From NCBI GenBank assembly GCA_033807775.1, contig CM066313.1:87297484-87361483 (forward strand): a stretch of DNA of 64,000 bases. The letters run 5' to 3'. The translations under genes and the position numbers were made by a program. Below, piece after piece: positions 21,466-32,961 of the stretch. Below the pieces are notes generated by a model, which saw nothing but the letters and a program-made list of their open reading frames with translations, had not been told where the DNA came from and ran no database searches. Each line of letters starts with the position of its first letter. Positions within the stretch are counted from its first letter, which is position 1. Source of the stretch: Saussurea involucrata (Eukaryota; Streptophyta; Magnoliopsida; Asterales; Asteraceae).

Positions 21466-22572
21466 TGACCCCACTGTGTAAACCGACTCCACATAGCATA
21501 CACATAACATTGTAACATCACACTGACTGAAAACTTTAACTTAACGTTTAGATCAATAAATAACGTACAGTTCATGAAAAACATGCATACTTTTATAAGG
21601 CAAAAACATTCTCGTGAGGAAACCATTTCGGTAAAATAAGTACGTCATAAAAAAAGTTGAGAGAACTCACCTGGTAGCAAATCTCTTCCTAACCTTTTGT
21701 CTCGTTCCGTCCGTAAACCTAATAAATTATTTATAAAATAATTAGATTTAACTAGATCTCGGATCTTAACTTTCTTCTCTTAACTCGGTCCTAAAATAGT
21801 TAGAACTCTTAACTTTATACTAGGCCCCTAATACATAATTTGGACCTAAAATATAGTCAAGCCCAACAAAATTCTAAGTCCATAAGGATTAAGAAACTCT
21901 CGGCCCATCAAAGCCATTCGGCCCAACCACCCCTCTCGGCCCAAACCACCTACGGTCTAAGTGTCAATATGGCTTGCGCTGAACCAGGTTTGCGCTAGGC
22001 TTGGGTTTGCGCCACCTGAGTTTTGCGCCACCTGGGTATTGCTTGCAGGTTTCGAATCAGAAATGAGCCCAAAATATTTCTAACTTCCATTTCTTCCTAA
22101 TCGTTCCATTAATGAGGTTTTTACCATACATTCCTAATCAAACTCGATTCATAACACTCACTAACAAGCACGATTTCTTATAATCAATTCAATCCTAATA
22201 GATTAGCACTCTAATTAAAGAGGTAAAATCCACTAGAGGTTTGAAACAACAACACAGCTAAATCCCCAAGAACAATTGGAAATCTAACATATCTAGTTAT
22301 TTAGAGTGCAAGAGACAATATGGAATTAAGTTTTACTTACCCAAATGGAGTCTCTTCACGATAGTTGCCAAGCTTTCTCTATCAACTCTTTCTCGCAAAA
22401 ACTTCTTAGCCACCACAGTGATGCAAAAAAAATGATGAACAGTGACCAAACCTAGGGATTTGGCCCATTTAAATATGTTCCACTATTTACACATAAGTCC
22501 CTAAGCCAAACTTTCATTCTTTTAAAATCAGGACACTAAACTATTCAACCTACTGAATTTTGGGTTATTACA
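21466..22572 (-). repeat. Element A 5' LTR, remainder after element B
   Basis: It continues the LTR started at 10536 and ends GGTTATTACA at 22572, followed by the acatg duplication. It carries the same gcgcca-type array (about 21975-22045) with small copy differences from the 3' LTR. Confidence 0.92.
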
Positions 22573-22577
22573 ACATG

Positions 22578-23260
22578 GTCAACACCACAAAGATTCAATA
22601 CGACTATAAGGGGTGGAAAACAACCTTGCTTTCTATACACATAAAAGTAAACAAGTTATGAAATTATAATCTATTAGATTAAATTATGTTCATCGTTTAA
22701 TTCATTCGGCGTGTTGTTTAGTTGGCAAAGGAATAATGTGATTTTGTCCAAATACAAAATAAATCTGGGTTCGATCCCCCTACCCTTTAGTCTCAACTGT
22801 TGAACGAGTCAAAAATCCCCCTTCACATTAATGTCCTTGGATGCACGTTCCATATGAACTGATTGAAATTACCTGCAAATCAACTTTTTCCTTAAATATA
22901 TGCAATTTCAGTTTCCCTTAATTATCAAGGATATCAAATTGAAATAGACAATTTTTTCCCTAAATTTAGTGCAAATTTGTTTTTCTTGCTTTTTGATAGA
23001 AAATATTTTAATTAGATTTATATATATTCAAATTTATTTTTCCGGAGATAATATGCTTAGGTCATTTAATATTTCTGGTGACATTGATGTCCTTGGAGGC
23101 ATGTTCCGTGTATGAAGTTAGAGTTGTCGGTAATCAACTTTTTGCTCAAATATTAAGTTTTTCATAAAGAAAATATCCATTCACCCGTACACATGTGGGT
23201 TTTTAGGTCTTTATAGAAAAAATAAATGAAACACATAAATAAATGATAAACACAAACATA
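22578..23260. repeat. Low-copy flank with SINE-like piece and a 75-bp direct repeat
   Basis: Near 22710-22790 a box-A-like tagttggcaaagg and a box-B-like ggttcgatcccc suggest an old tRNA-derived SINE. The phrase around gatgtccttgga.gca.gttcc plus its flank occurs twice, at about 22833-22906 and 23083-23158, diverged by substitutions. No coding exon was found here. Confidence 0.4.
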
Positions 23261-23272
23261 AAGTCCCAAAAA

Positions 23273-23466
23273 CCCTTGGGTTGTGGTGTACTGGTAAAGC
23301 CCTTGGGAGATGTAGTGGAAACTCATCTACACAGGGTTCAAATCCAGGCACTGCCAAAGCCCTTGTGGCCATGGAGGTTCACCTGCCATGACTACAGGCC
23401 ATTCGTGGTCGTCCGAGGATTAGTCGGTGCGCGTAAACTGGTCCGGAAACCCACGGTTATAAAAAA
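23273..23466 (+). mobile_element. SINE with perfect 12-bp target duplication
   Basis: Box A (tggtgtactgg) and box B (ggttcaaatcc) of an RNA polymerase III promoter are present near the 5' end, and the element ends in an A run. The flanking duplication aagtcccaaaaa occurs at 23261-23272 and 23467-23478. Related copies are at about 49195-49375 and 63556-63700 of the window. Confidence 0.82.
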
Positions 23467-23497
23467 AAGTCCCAAAAAGAGAATTTAGATTTTCAAA

Positions 23498-24048
23498 TTA
23501 GCGGCAAAACTTGCAAGCGGTCTTCAACTCCTCAGCCGGTGCAGAGTTCACAGCAAACCTGTTGTCAACCTATGACGAGTATCCTCCAACCATGTTCTTT
23601 ACATTCTTGTAGCCCTAACATTTACATAACCCATAGTCCCATACGTTACATGACTAAAAAGAAATATTTCATAGACGTATATAAAACGTAATAGAAACCC
23701 GATCCCAATATCTTTTCAAAAAATGGACAAAAGATACATAACATACCGCATTAAGAAGGTCGGTACAAGCTTTAAGCGCTCTCCCTCCACTGTTACAAGC
23801 CTGAAAATACAAAACAAAAATTAAAAAAGTATTTATCAAATATAAAAAAATTCTTGTCTCAATGTTTTTATGATGATTTGCAATGAGATTAAAACGTTGT
23901 ATTTAACTTGAAACAAAATGAATATCAGTTATAATTGAAAGAAAAGTACCACAATAAGCGAATCTTCCTTGCCACAAATAGTCGAAACCTGAGCCATAAA
24001 TTCGGGATTTTTAACCCGTCCTGTAGTGTAGTTTGCAAAAATCAATGT
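23498..24048 (-). pseudogene. Rhodanese (thiosulfate sulfurtransferase) C-terminal half, three exons
   Basis: The exons in reading order are 24048-23950 (99 bp), 23800-23747 (54 bp) and 23614-23498 (117 bp). All junctions have GT-AG signals in consistent phase. They encode GRVKNPEFMAQVSTIC, then CNSGGRALKACTDLL with the family's catalytic-loop cysteine, then GYKNVKNMVGGYSS, a stop, VDNRFAV and a C-terminal tail ending TAA at 23498-23500. The family has Trp after GGYSA, so the internal stop is a TGG to TAG change. Single-domain plant rhodaneses of the STR16/18 type match best. The 5' side is cut by element C at 24085, and the N-terminal exons are absent here. The SINE lies just past the 3' end. 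Confidence 0.8.
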
Positions 24049-24084
24049 CTTAAAACGGAATGTAAGATAAAACCGCTCGTCAAA

Positions 24085-25667
24085 TGTAACATCCCAAAAA
24101 CATAATCATGCAATACCATAAAACAAGCATTCGAATTACATAATAATTCTGTTTTTACACCATCCATAAATCATACTAAACAAAATTTGACAGCGGAAGT
24201 CTCTATTCCACAGCCGAGAGCTCTATCTAAAGGTAATAAGCAAAATCAGGGGTCGCTCTAATCTCCAAACCATCTCGCGTCATCTCCTAGTTATTGCTAG
24301 AAGAACTTTTAACATGCTTACCTGAAAATGGTTTAGTTTTGAAAAGCGAGGGTTAGACCAAAAGGTCTAGTGAATTCCCTCCGAAGCAACATGTACACAG
24401 TATAAAATCATTTATAAAAATATCATCGTAAACTTTAACATAACATCAGGCATGGTACTACACTGTATATAGGATCACATAAACATTCCACGATCGGGGC
24501 CCAGTGGGCTACCCTCTCGCCCTCAACCGGAGCCTACAAAAACTCCCCTTCCCGGAGCTTATGCGGACCCCCTTTCTACTCGAAATGGGAGGAAACGGAT
24601 TCCAACCTACCAGTCTGTCGTAAACATCCAAGGGGTCATCGGACCCCGAGGATCTATCTCTGATCCTACAGTGTAGACCGACTCCACATAGCACCTCATT
24701 CATTCCATAAAACATGCACCTTTAAAACCTTAATAAATCGTCATTCACAGTTCATCAAGTACAATACATTTTCTCAAGTAAAATAGGTATTTCATGGAAA
24801 TATGCGTAACGGTTATAACATTTCATACTCGTAATTGAAACCATAATCAGTACAAATCATTTAACACTTTATGTTGTAAAAAGGGTTTAGGGAACTTACC
24901 TGATTGCACTTCCTTCCTAACCTCGAACCTCGTTCCTGCTTGCACCAAATAATTTAGTTTGTAAAATAATTAGATGCATTTCCAATCCTAACTTTCTTTC
25001 CAATTCAGTCCTAAGAGGTTCCTAATTAAAAGAGACGGGCTTAAGCTTTCCTCAGTATACTCGACCCAACCGAACTCGGCCCAGACAACAGGAGAGAGTC
25101 CCGGTATAGTTCGACTCCCGGTACCCCGACTCCCGGTACTTTGACCCCCGGTGGTTTACAAACAGGCGACGAACACCCAAATTTTCAAGAAACGGGAACT
25201 TCCTAACATTCCACTGTATGGGGTTTTTAAAACACAATCTTACCAAATAGCTCCATTTACTTCTTACCCAGAACCATTTCTAATTAACAAATATGATTTC
25301 ACTCGGTTAACAGACCCATTTATGGATTAAGAATCTGCCATGAGTTCTCCTAGAATCAATATAACAATCCAGAGGAATTGAACCCAACAGGTAAATTACT
25401 AGATGACTTTAAAGCAGAAATAACAGCTTAAGAGGTTAAAACTTACCAGTTCTGTGCTTCTCCACCCACTGAATTGATGCAACAACTCTACCTGCTCTTT
25501 CTCTCGATTTCTTACTCAGCCGCCAGAACAATCAATACAGTCACAAACCCTAGGGATCTGTTCCTATTTATATTTTCCCACTTTACAATTTAGTCCTTGG
25601 ATACAACTTTCTTTCTTTCCACTATGACACTAATACTTCCAAGTCTTTACAATTTTGGGTTATTACA
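24085..25667 (-). repeat. Element C 3' LTR (1583 bp)
   Basis: It starts TGTAACATCCC and ends GGTTATTACA. At about 25098-25153 it has a short array of ccccgactcccggta-like units, fewer than in the other LTR, where one extra unit is present at 32386-32446. Confidence 0.92.
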
Positions 25668-27158
25668 ACACTCCCCCCTTAAAAGAATTCCGTCCCCGGA
25701 ATTCCTCATTGGAAAAGATGCGGGTACCTCGCCTTCATAACCGATTCTAATTCCCACGTAGCCTCCGGACCCTTGTGATGACGCCACTGCACCTTGACCA
25801 GCCTGGTTTCCTTGTTTCGGGACTTTCTTACCTTAACATCCGTAATGGCCTCCGGCTCCTCAACGAAATTCAATTTCTCATCCACTTTAATGTCGTTCAG
25901 CGGCACAGCTTTAGTCGTGTCGGCTAGACATTTCCTTAGGTTAGACACATGAAACGCATTATGAATACCTCGCAATTCCTCCAGTAGATCCAACCTATAG
26001 GCCACCTCTCCAACTCGTTATGTAATCTCGAACGGTCCGATGTAACGTGGGCTTAGCTTCCCACGTTTCCCAAATCGCACCACTCCTTTCCAAGGAGATA
26101 CCTTTAACAAAACATGATCTCCGACCTGAAATTCAATGTCTTTCCGCCTCCTATCCGCATAGCTTTTCTGTCGGTCGCGGGCGACCTTCAGTCTTTCACG
26201 CACTTGGACTATCTTGTCTGAAGTCAGTTGCACTAACTCTGGCCCGGCTAACTGCATTTCCCCGACTTCATTCTACCACAACGGTGTTCGACACTTTCTA
26301 CCGTAAAGTGCCTCAAACGGCGCTGCCTTGATACTCGAGTGATAGCTATTATTATAGGCAAACTCGATCAGCGGTAAGTGCTTTTCCCATGAGCCTTGGA
26401 AATCCAAAGTACACGCTCTTAACATATCTTCCAACATCTGGATCGTTCGCTCACTCTGACCGTCGGTCTGAGGATGATATGCGGTACTCATATTGATCTG
26501 CGAACCCATTTCTCTTTGAAAGCTCTTCCAAAACGTAGAGGTAAATCTGCTATCACGATCTGATACAATTGACGAGGGTACCCCATGGCGGGTCACGATC
26601 TCGTCGATGTACAACTTTGCTAACCGCTCCAAAGAGTAAGACTCGCGTATAGGTAGAAAGTGTGCCGACTTCGTTAGTCGATCCACGATCACCCAAATAG
26701 CGTCATAGCCCTTTGGAGTTCTGGGCAAATGGGTCATGAAGTCCATCGTGATCTGGTCCCACTTCCACATCGGTATCTCTAACGACTGGAGCTTCCCGTA
26801 CGGTCTTTGATGTTCAATCTTTACACGCGAACACGTCATATAGGTCTCTACAAGATGAGCTATATCCTTTTTCATTCCAGGCCACCAATAGTCCCGACGT
26901 AGGTCTCCGTACATCTTGTTAGTCCCGGGGTGAACCGTGTACTTCGATTTGTGAGCCTCCTCTAGTATTAGCTTTCGGAGCTCTCCGAGTTTCGGAACCC
27001 AGATCCTCCCACTAAGACACCTTACCCCTCGACTATCTTCCATTAGCAAGGACACTTGTTCTACCATTCTCTCCTTCTTGATATTTTCAGCTTCGAGTGC
27101 TTCAGCCTGACTTTTCTTTATTTCAGCTAACAAATTGAAAGTGATCTCGGCCCTCATG

Positions 27159-27799
27159 TGTAACACCTTAGGCATATCCCACATCGGCCGTGGACAGGAG
27201 AGATGCTGGGTATATTAGTAAACCTTGGCCTTACCAGACACAACGCGTTTTGGGGCCACAAGCATGCGGGTTCCTTGGGAACTCTGTGGTTAAGCGTGCT
27301 TGGGTGGGAGTAGTACCAGGATGGGTGACCTCCTGGGAAGTCCTTGCGAAGTCCTTTCCAGGTCACCAAGAACAAAGCCGTGAGCCAGTGGGGCAAAGCG
27401 GACAATATTGTGTCGTGGTAAGCGGGGTGTTACAAATGGTATCAGAGCCACTCCTGTGCCGTTCGGGATGGTGGGGCAAACCTCATCGAGGACGATGAGT
27501 CCCTAAGGGGGGGGGGGGGGGGGTGTAACACCTTAGGCATATCCCACATCGGCCGTGGACAGGAGAGATGCTGGGTATATTAGTAAACCTTGGCCTTACC
27601 AGACACAATGCGTTTTGGGACCACAAGCATGCGGGTTCCTTGGGAACTCTGTGGTTAAGCGTGCTTGGGTGGGAGTAGTACCAGGATGGGTGACCTCCTG
27701 GGAAGTCCTTGCGAAGTCCTTGCCAGGTCGCCAAGAACAAAGCCGTGAGCCAGTGGGGCAAAGCGGACAATATTGTGTCGTGGTAAGCGGGGTGTTACA
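27159..27799 (+). mobile_element. Cassandra-type TRIM (641 bp) with 5S-derived LTRs
   Basis: Two 276-bp LTRs, 27159-27434 and 27524-27799, differ at about four bases. The target duplication tcatg is at 27154-27158 and 27800-27804. The primer site TGGTATCAGAGCC is at 27437-27449, and a run of 17 G forms the polypurine tract at 27507-27523. Each LTR contains a 5S rRNA-like segment, the defining feature of the plant Cassandra family. The element is non-coding and relies on other elements for enzymes. Confidence 0.93.
27226..27352 (+). other. 5S rRNA-like segment in Cassandra LTR 1
   Basis: The core gttaagcgtgcttgggtggg and the following gatgggtgacctcctgggaa match the 5S internal promoter (A box, intermediate element, C box), while the 5' third has drifted. 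A second copy lies at about 27591-27717. Not a functional ribosomal gene: it is embedded in an LTR. Confidence 0.88.
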
Positions 27800-30700
27800 T
27801 CATGGCCACAATCCGGGGGATTTCACTGCGTTCCTTACGGCTCAAAGCGTCCGCCACCACGTTTGCCTTCCCTGGATGATATTCAATCTTACAGTCGTAG
27901 TCAGTCAGCAATCCAATCCACCTTCTTTGACGCATATTCAATTCTTTTTGGTCAAAGAGATGACATAAGCTTTTGTGGTCCGTGAAGATCTGGCACTTCA
28001 TCCCATACAGGTAATGACGCCAAATCTTCAGAGCGAAGACCACCGCCGCCAGTTCTGAATCATGAGTGAGGTATCGAACCTCGTGATCCTTTAGTTGTCG
28101 CGAGGCATACGCGATCACTTTCCCCCGTTGCATGAGTACGCAGCCCAAGCCGAGCTTCGATGCGTCACTGAAAACCACGAAATCATCGGAGCCGTCCGGT
28201 AACGACAAAACCGGAGCACTACTTAGCATATCCTTTAACTTCTGAAATGCTTCTTCTTGATTCTTTAACCAGACGAACTTGACATTCTTCTTCGTCAAAG
28301 AGGTCAGTGGCGTGGCAATACGCGAAAAGTCTTTGATGAACTTCCGATAGTACCCCGCCAGTCCGAGAAAACTTCGAACTTCTGACGGATTCTTAGGATG
28401 CTCCCAGTCTCGGATGGCTTCAATCTTAGCCGGATCGACCATGATCCCCTTCTCAGAAACCACATGCCCGAGGAACTGCACTTCCCTCAACCAAAACTCG
28501 CACTTGGAAAACTTCACATACAACTTCTCTCGCTTTAATAGCTCGAGGATTGTACGAAGGTGGCTTTCGTGCTCCCCTTCCTATCTTGAAAATATCAGGA
28601 TGTCATCTATGAAAACTATCACGAACTGATCCAGATAAGGTTGAAATACCCTATTCATTAAGTCCATGAATGCTGTCGGGGCGTTGGTTAACCCAAACGG
28701 CATCACTAGAAATTCGTAGTGTCCATACCTGGTCCGAAATGAAGTCTTCGGCACATCCTCCTCCCTTACCTTGAGTTGATGATAACCCGACCTCAAGTCT
28801 ATCTTGGAGAAGTAACTGGCTCCTTGTAACTGATCAAACAGGTCGTCGATCCTCGGAATCTGGTACTTGTTCTTGATCGTGACCTTGTTGAGTTCTCGGT
28901 AGTCTATGCACATCCGCATAGTACCGTCCTTCTTCTTCACGAAGAGCACAGGTGCTCCCCACTGAGATGTACTTGGTCTGACGAACCCCTTGTCTAGTAA
29001 CTCTTGCAGTTGAGTCATCATTTCCTTCATTTCGGATGGCGCCAATCTATACGGTACGCGGGCAATCGGTGTAGATCTCGACATTAGATCGATTCTGAAC
29101 TCGATCTGGCAATCTGGCGGTAAACTTGTTAGATCATCCGGAAATACTTCCGGGAACTCATTTACTACACGCACATCACCCAACCTACGCTTCTCTTTCT
29201 TGGCGTCCAACACGTACGCCAAGAACCCTTGACACCCCTTCCTCAAACACTTAGTAGCCCTGATCATCGAGATAAGGCTAGTCCTCCTATCACGGCGATT
29301 CCCATAGATCACTACGGAATCCCCATCATGTAACCGAATCCTGACCAATTTCTTGTTACAAACGATAGTCGCTTCGTTCGCTGCTAACCAGTCCATTCCC
29401 AATACTATGTCGAATTCTCCCATTGCCATGGGATATAATTTCATTGACACCAACCTCTCTTCTATATCTATGACACAATCCTCCACCACCTCCTTAACGT
29501 ATACCCATCTATCATTGGCGGTTTCCACCTCTAGTGCTTTCTCCAAACGCCTAGGCCTTACCCTCAAACATTTCATAAAAGTATGCGATACAAAGGAGCG
29601 ATTTGCTCCGGAATCAAATAACACCTTGGCACAAAGAGAGTTCACTAGAAACGTACCTGCCACCACATCTTGAACTTCCTCAGCCTCTTCCACAGTCATG
29701 CGGAATGCACGTCCTTTCGGACGCACCGGTTCTGCTCCCTTGTCATTTCCTCTTCCACCCTGGCGTTCACCAAACGAAAATGATCCCCCTTTCTTCAGCT
29801 GGGGACAATCAGTACGCATGTGGCCAGCAGCCCCACATTGGTAACAAGTTTTTCCAACCACCGGGCAATCCCTTGACAAATGACCGGGCAAGCCGCACCG
29901 GTAGCATGAGTTTGAACCTGCCATGCATTCCCCCTGGTGCACCTTGTTACACTTCGAACACTTTTGCCCAGATACCTCCTTGCTACCACGGTTGCCTGGT
30001 CAGAACATTTTTCCCTTTCTTGGGTCATTACCCGGACCATCCCATTTGCGTTTCTCCCCACCCTTCTCAGTCGTTTGCCGGTTCTTTTCTTTTTGAATCA
30101 GCTCAGCCGTATTGTTGGCCGCCTGAAAAGTAGTGGGGTTTCTAGTCAGAACCAATTCCCGAATACTGCTCTTCAACCCATGGATGAATCGTTCTACTCG
30201 ACGCTCTTCCGTCGGCACATACAAATCAGCAAAACGAGACTTCTCAATAAACTTTGTAGTATACTCTCGCACTGTCATACCTCCCTGATCCAACCCCAAG
30301 AATTCTTCTTCCAATCTTTTTACTACCGCGAGCGGGCAGAACTGAGCCTTGAACCTGTCTACAAACGCTTCCCACAACATTCCCTTAGCCATTGTCGAAC
30401 CCTTTCCCCCTGTTTCAGCCTCCCACCAGTAAACTGCATCAGATTTCAGCATGGACAAAGCAAACATTACTCTGTCCCCATCAGCACACTTGCAAGTATC
30501 GAAGACCAGCTCCATTTCCTTCACCCATTTCATTGCCAAGATAGGGTCATACTCGCCCTAAAAAGTAGGGGGCTTGCATGAGGCAAAGGCCTTGAAATTA
30601 CATCCTTTAGCTGCTAACTCATTCACCACTTGAGGGTCTGAATTCAAGTGACTCCCAGAACCAGTCACTAGCGGACTGGACAGCTCCACGCTTTCTCGGT

Positions 30701-31345
30701 TTTCACTTGCTTCTTTGCTCCCCGAAGCTGACTCGTTTTGCTTAGAGAGGAGAGCATGCAAGGTCTCCTGAATTTTCCCAAGCTCAGCGGCCAGGTTCTC
30801 CTGAGTGATGTAAGTAGATCCACGGCCTCGACCACGTCCCCTTGTCGAACCCCCTCTTCTAATGGTGGCCGAACTTTCCTGAACGGAGTTTTCTTGATCG
30901 ACGGGAATTTCCATACTCCTTGTCCTTCCCCGACCCCGTCCGCGACCTCCCCCACGGCCCCTTCCATGACCCCTTCCGCAGGTAGCCGGTTCGCTTCTTA
31001 GGGTTTCCTCCTCCTGATTCCTTGGTACCGCCGGTACCGACTTACTCCTCAAGGTCCTTCCAGCCATTTCGCTAATGCTGAAAGAAAACGACAATTAACC
31101 CGTGCTAGCTACGATACAACAATTTTGCTATATAAGGTAAGTTTAAGCACGCACGTGTACCTGTAAGTTCGTAATTACACTGGCCAGGTGTAGTTCCAAA
31201 CTTACCTTACACGTTTGTCCTTGGCACCTTATTTCCTAGTGCATTTATAGTGATTGTTCCTAGAGGCAATCCTATGTCTCGGCTGTGTTTTTCATCTTAC
31301 AGTTTAAGTTTAGGCCCTATTGGTCACCTAAATCCCTTAAACTAG

Positions 31346-31358
31346 GGCTCTGATACCA
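31346..31358 (-). other. Element C primer binding site
   Basis: GGCTCTGATACCA on the plus strand, i.e. the tRNA-Met-complementary site on the minus strand, two bases from the 5' LTR. Confidence 0.9.
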
Positions 31359-31360
31359 TT

Positions 31361-32957
31361 TGTAACATCCCAAACACATAATCATGCAATACCATAAAAC
31401 AAGCATTCGAATTACATAATAATTCTGTTTTTACACCATCCATAAATCATACTAAACAAAATTTGACAGCGGAAGTCTCTATTCCACAGCCGAGAGCTCT
31501 ATCTAAAGGTAATAAGCAAAATCAGGGGTCGCTCTAATCTCCAAACCATCTCGCGTCATCTCCTAGTTCTTGCTAGAAGAACCTTTAACATGCTTACCTG
31601 AAAATGGTTTAGTTTTGAAAAGCGAGGGTTAGACCAAAAGGTCTAGTGAATTCCCTCTGAAGCAACATGTACACAGTATAAAATCATTTATAAAAATATC
31701 ATCGTAAACTTTAACATAACATCAGGCATGGTACTACACTGTATATAGGATCACGTAAACATTCCACGATCGGGGCCCAGTGGGCTACCCTCTCGCCCTC
31801 AACCGGAGCCTACGCAAACTCCCCTTCCCGGAGCTTACGCGGACCCCCTTTCTACTCGAAATAGGAGGAAACGGATTCCAACCTACCAGTCTGTCGTAAA
31901 CATCCAAGGGGTCATCGGACCCCGAGGATCTATCTCTGATCCTATAGTGTAGACCGACTCCACATAGCACCTCATTCATTCCATAAAACATGCACCTTTA
32001 AAACCTTAATAAATTGTCATTCACAGTTCATCAAGTACAATACATTTTCTCAAGTAAAATAGGTATTTCATGGAAATATGCGTAACGGTTATAACATTTC
32101 ATACTCGTAATTGAAACCATAATCAGTCCAAATCATTTAACACTTTAAGTTGTAAAAAGGGTTTAGGGAACTCACCTGATTGCACTTCCTTCCTAACCTC
32201 GAACCTCGTTCCTGCTTGCACCAAATAATTTAGTTTGTAAAATAATTAGATGCATTTCCAATCCTAACTTTCTTTCCAATTCAGTCCTAAGAGGTTCCTA
32301 ATTAAAAGAGATGGGCTTAAGCTTTCCTCAGTATACTCGACCCAACCGAAATCGGCCCAGACAACAGGAGAGAGTCCCGGTATAGTTCGACTCCCGGTAC
32401 CCCGACTCCCGGTACCCCGACTCCCGGTACTTCGACTCCCGGTGGTTTACAAATAGGCGACGAACACCCAAATTTTCAAGAAACGGGAACTTCCTAACAT
32501 TCCACTGTATGGGGTTTTTAAAACACAATCTTACCAAATAGCTCCATTTACTTCTTACCCAGAACCATTTCTAATTAACATATATGATTTCACTCGGTTA
32601 ACAGACCCATTTATGGATTAAGAATCTGCCATGAGTTCTCCTAGAATCAATATAACAATCCAGAGGAATTGAACCCAACAGGTAAATTACTAGATGACTT
32701 TAAAGCAGAAATAACAGCTTAAGAGGTTAAAACTTACCAGTTCTGAGCTTCTCCACCCACTGAATTGATGCAAGAACTCTACCTGCTCTTTCTCTCGATT
32801 TCTTACTCAGCCGCAGAACAATCAATACAGTCACAAACCCTAGGGATCTGTTCCTATTTATATTTTCCCACTTTACAATTTAGTCCTTGGATACAACTTT
32901 CTTTCTTTTCACTATGACACTAATACTTCCAAGTCTTTACAATTTTGGGTTATTACA
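31361..32957 (-). repeat. Element C 5' LTR (1597 bp)
   Basis: It matches 24085-25667 with scattered changes and one additional 15-bp unit in the cccggtaccccgactc array near 32386-32446. After its end come four bases (acat) and then the second TRIM. Confidence 0.92.
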
Positions 32958-32961
32958 ACAT

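Larger units (their letters stand above)
3835..22572 (-). mobile_element. Element A: Ty3/Gypsy chromovirus, decayed, host of nested insertions
   Basis: A full-length LTR retrotransposon on the minus strand, Tekay/Del type judged by domain order and C-terminal chromodomain. The 5-bp target duplication acatg is at 3830-3834 and 22573-22577. The 3' LTR is 3835-5485. The 5' LTR begins at 10536, is broken at 10779 by element B and resumes at 21466, ending at 22572. Next to the 5' LTR is the primer site, and next to the 3' LTR a polypurine tract reads on the plus strand as actccccccttaa. Without element B the element would be about 8 kb. The polyprotein is riddled with stops, so this copy is dead. 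Confidence 0.95.
25706..31067 (-). pseudogene. Element C gag-pol polyprotein, broken and interrupted
   Basis: It starts at MAGRTLRSKS (31067) with an RG-rich N-terminus. Two CCHC knuckles (CYRCGLPGHLSRDC, CYQCGAAGHMRTDC), protease DSGA, reverse transcriptase with FIDD, RNase H, integrase and chromodomain follow, ending at 25706. Open blocks are 30558-31094, 30000-30539, 28581-29942, 27795-28523, 26273-27184, 26018-26257 and 25706-26005. In-frame stops lie near 30553, 28575, 26266 and 26017, a further break near 28523-28580, and a shift between gag blocks near 29942-30000. The Cassandra TRIM at 27159-27799 sits between RNase H and integrase. Dead copy, very close in sequence to element A. Confidence 0.92.

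Noticed and set aside
23280..23345. A tRNA gene suggested by box A and box B
   Set aside because: No cloverleaf arms pair properly, and the sequence continues into a SINE body with an A tail and target duplications.
27226..27352. A 5S ribosomal RNA gene
   Set aside because: The match is confined to a block inside the LTR of a TRIM with drifted 5' sequence. It is the Cassandra 5S-derived module, not a ribosomal gene.
27555..27968. Plus-strand 137-codon frame over the Cassandra LTR and RNase H region
   Set aside because: It crosses from the TRIM into the antisense of pol. An equivalent frame exists in the other LTR only because of duplication.
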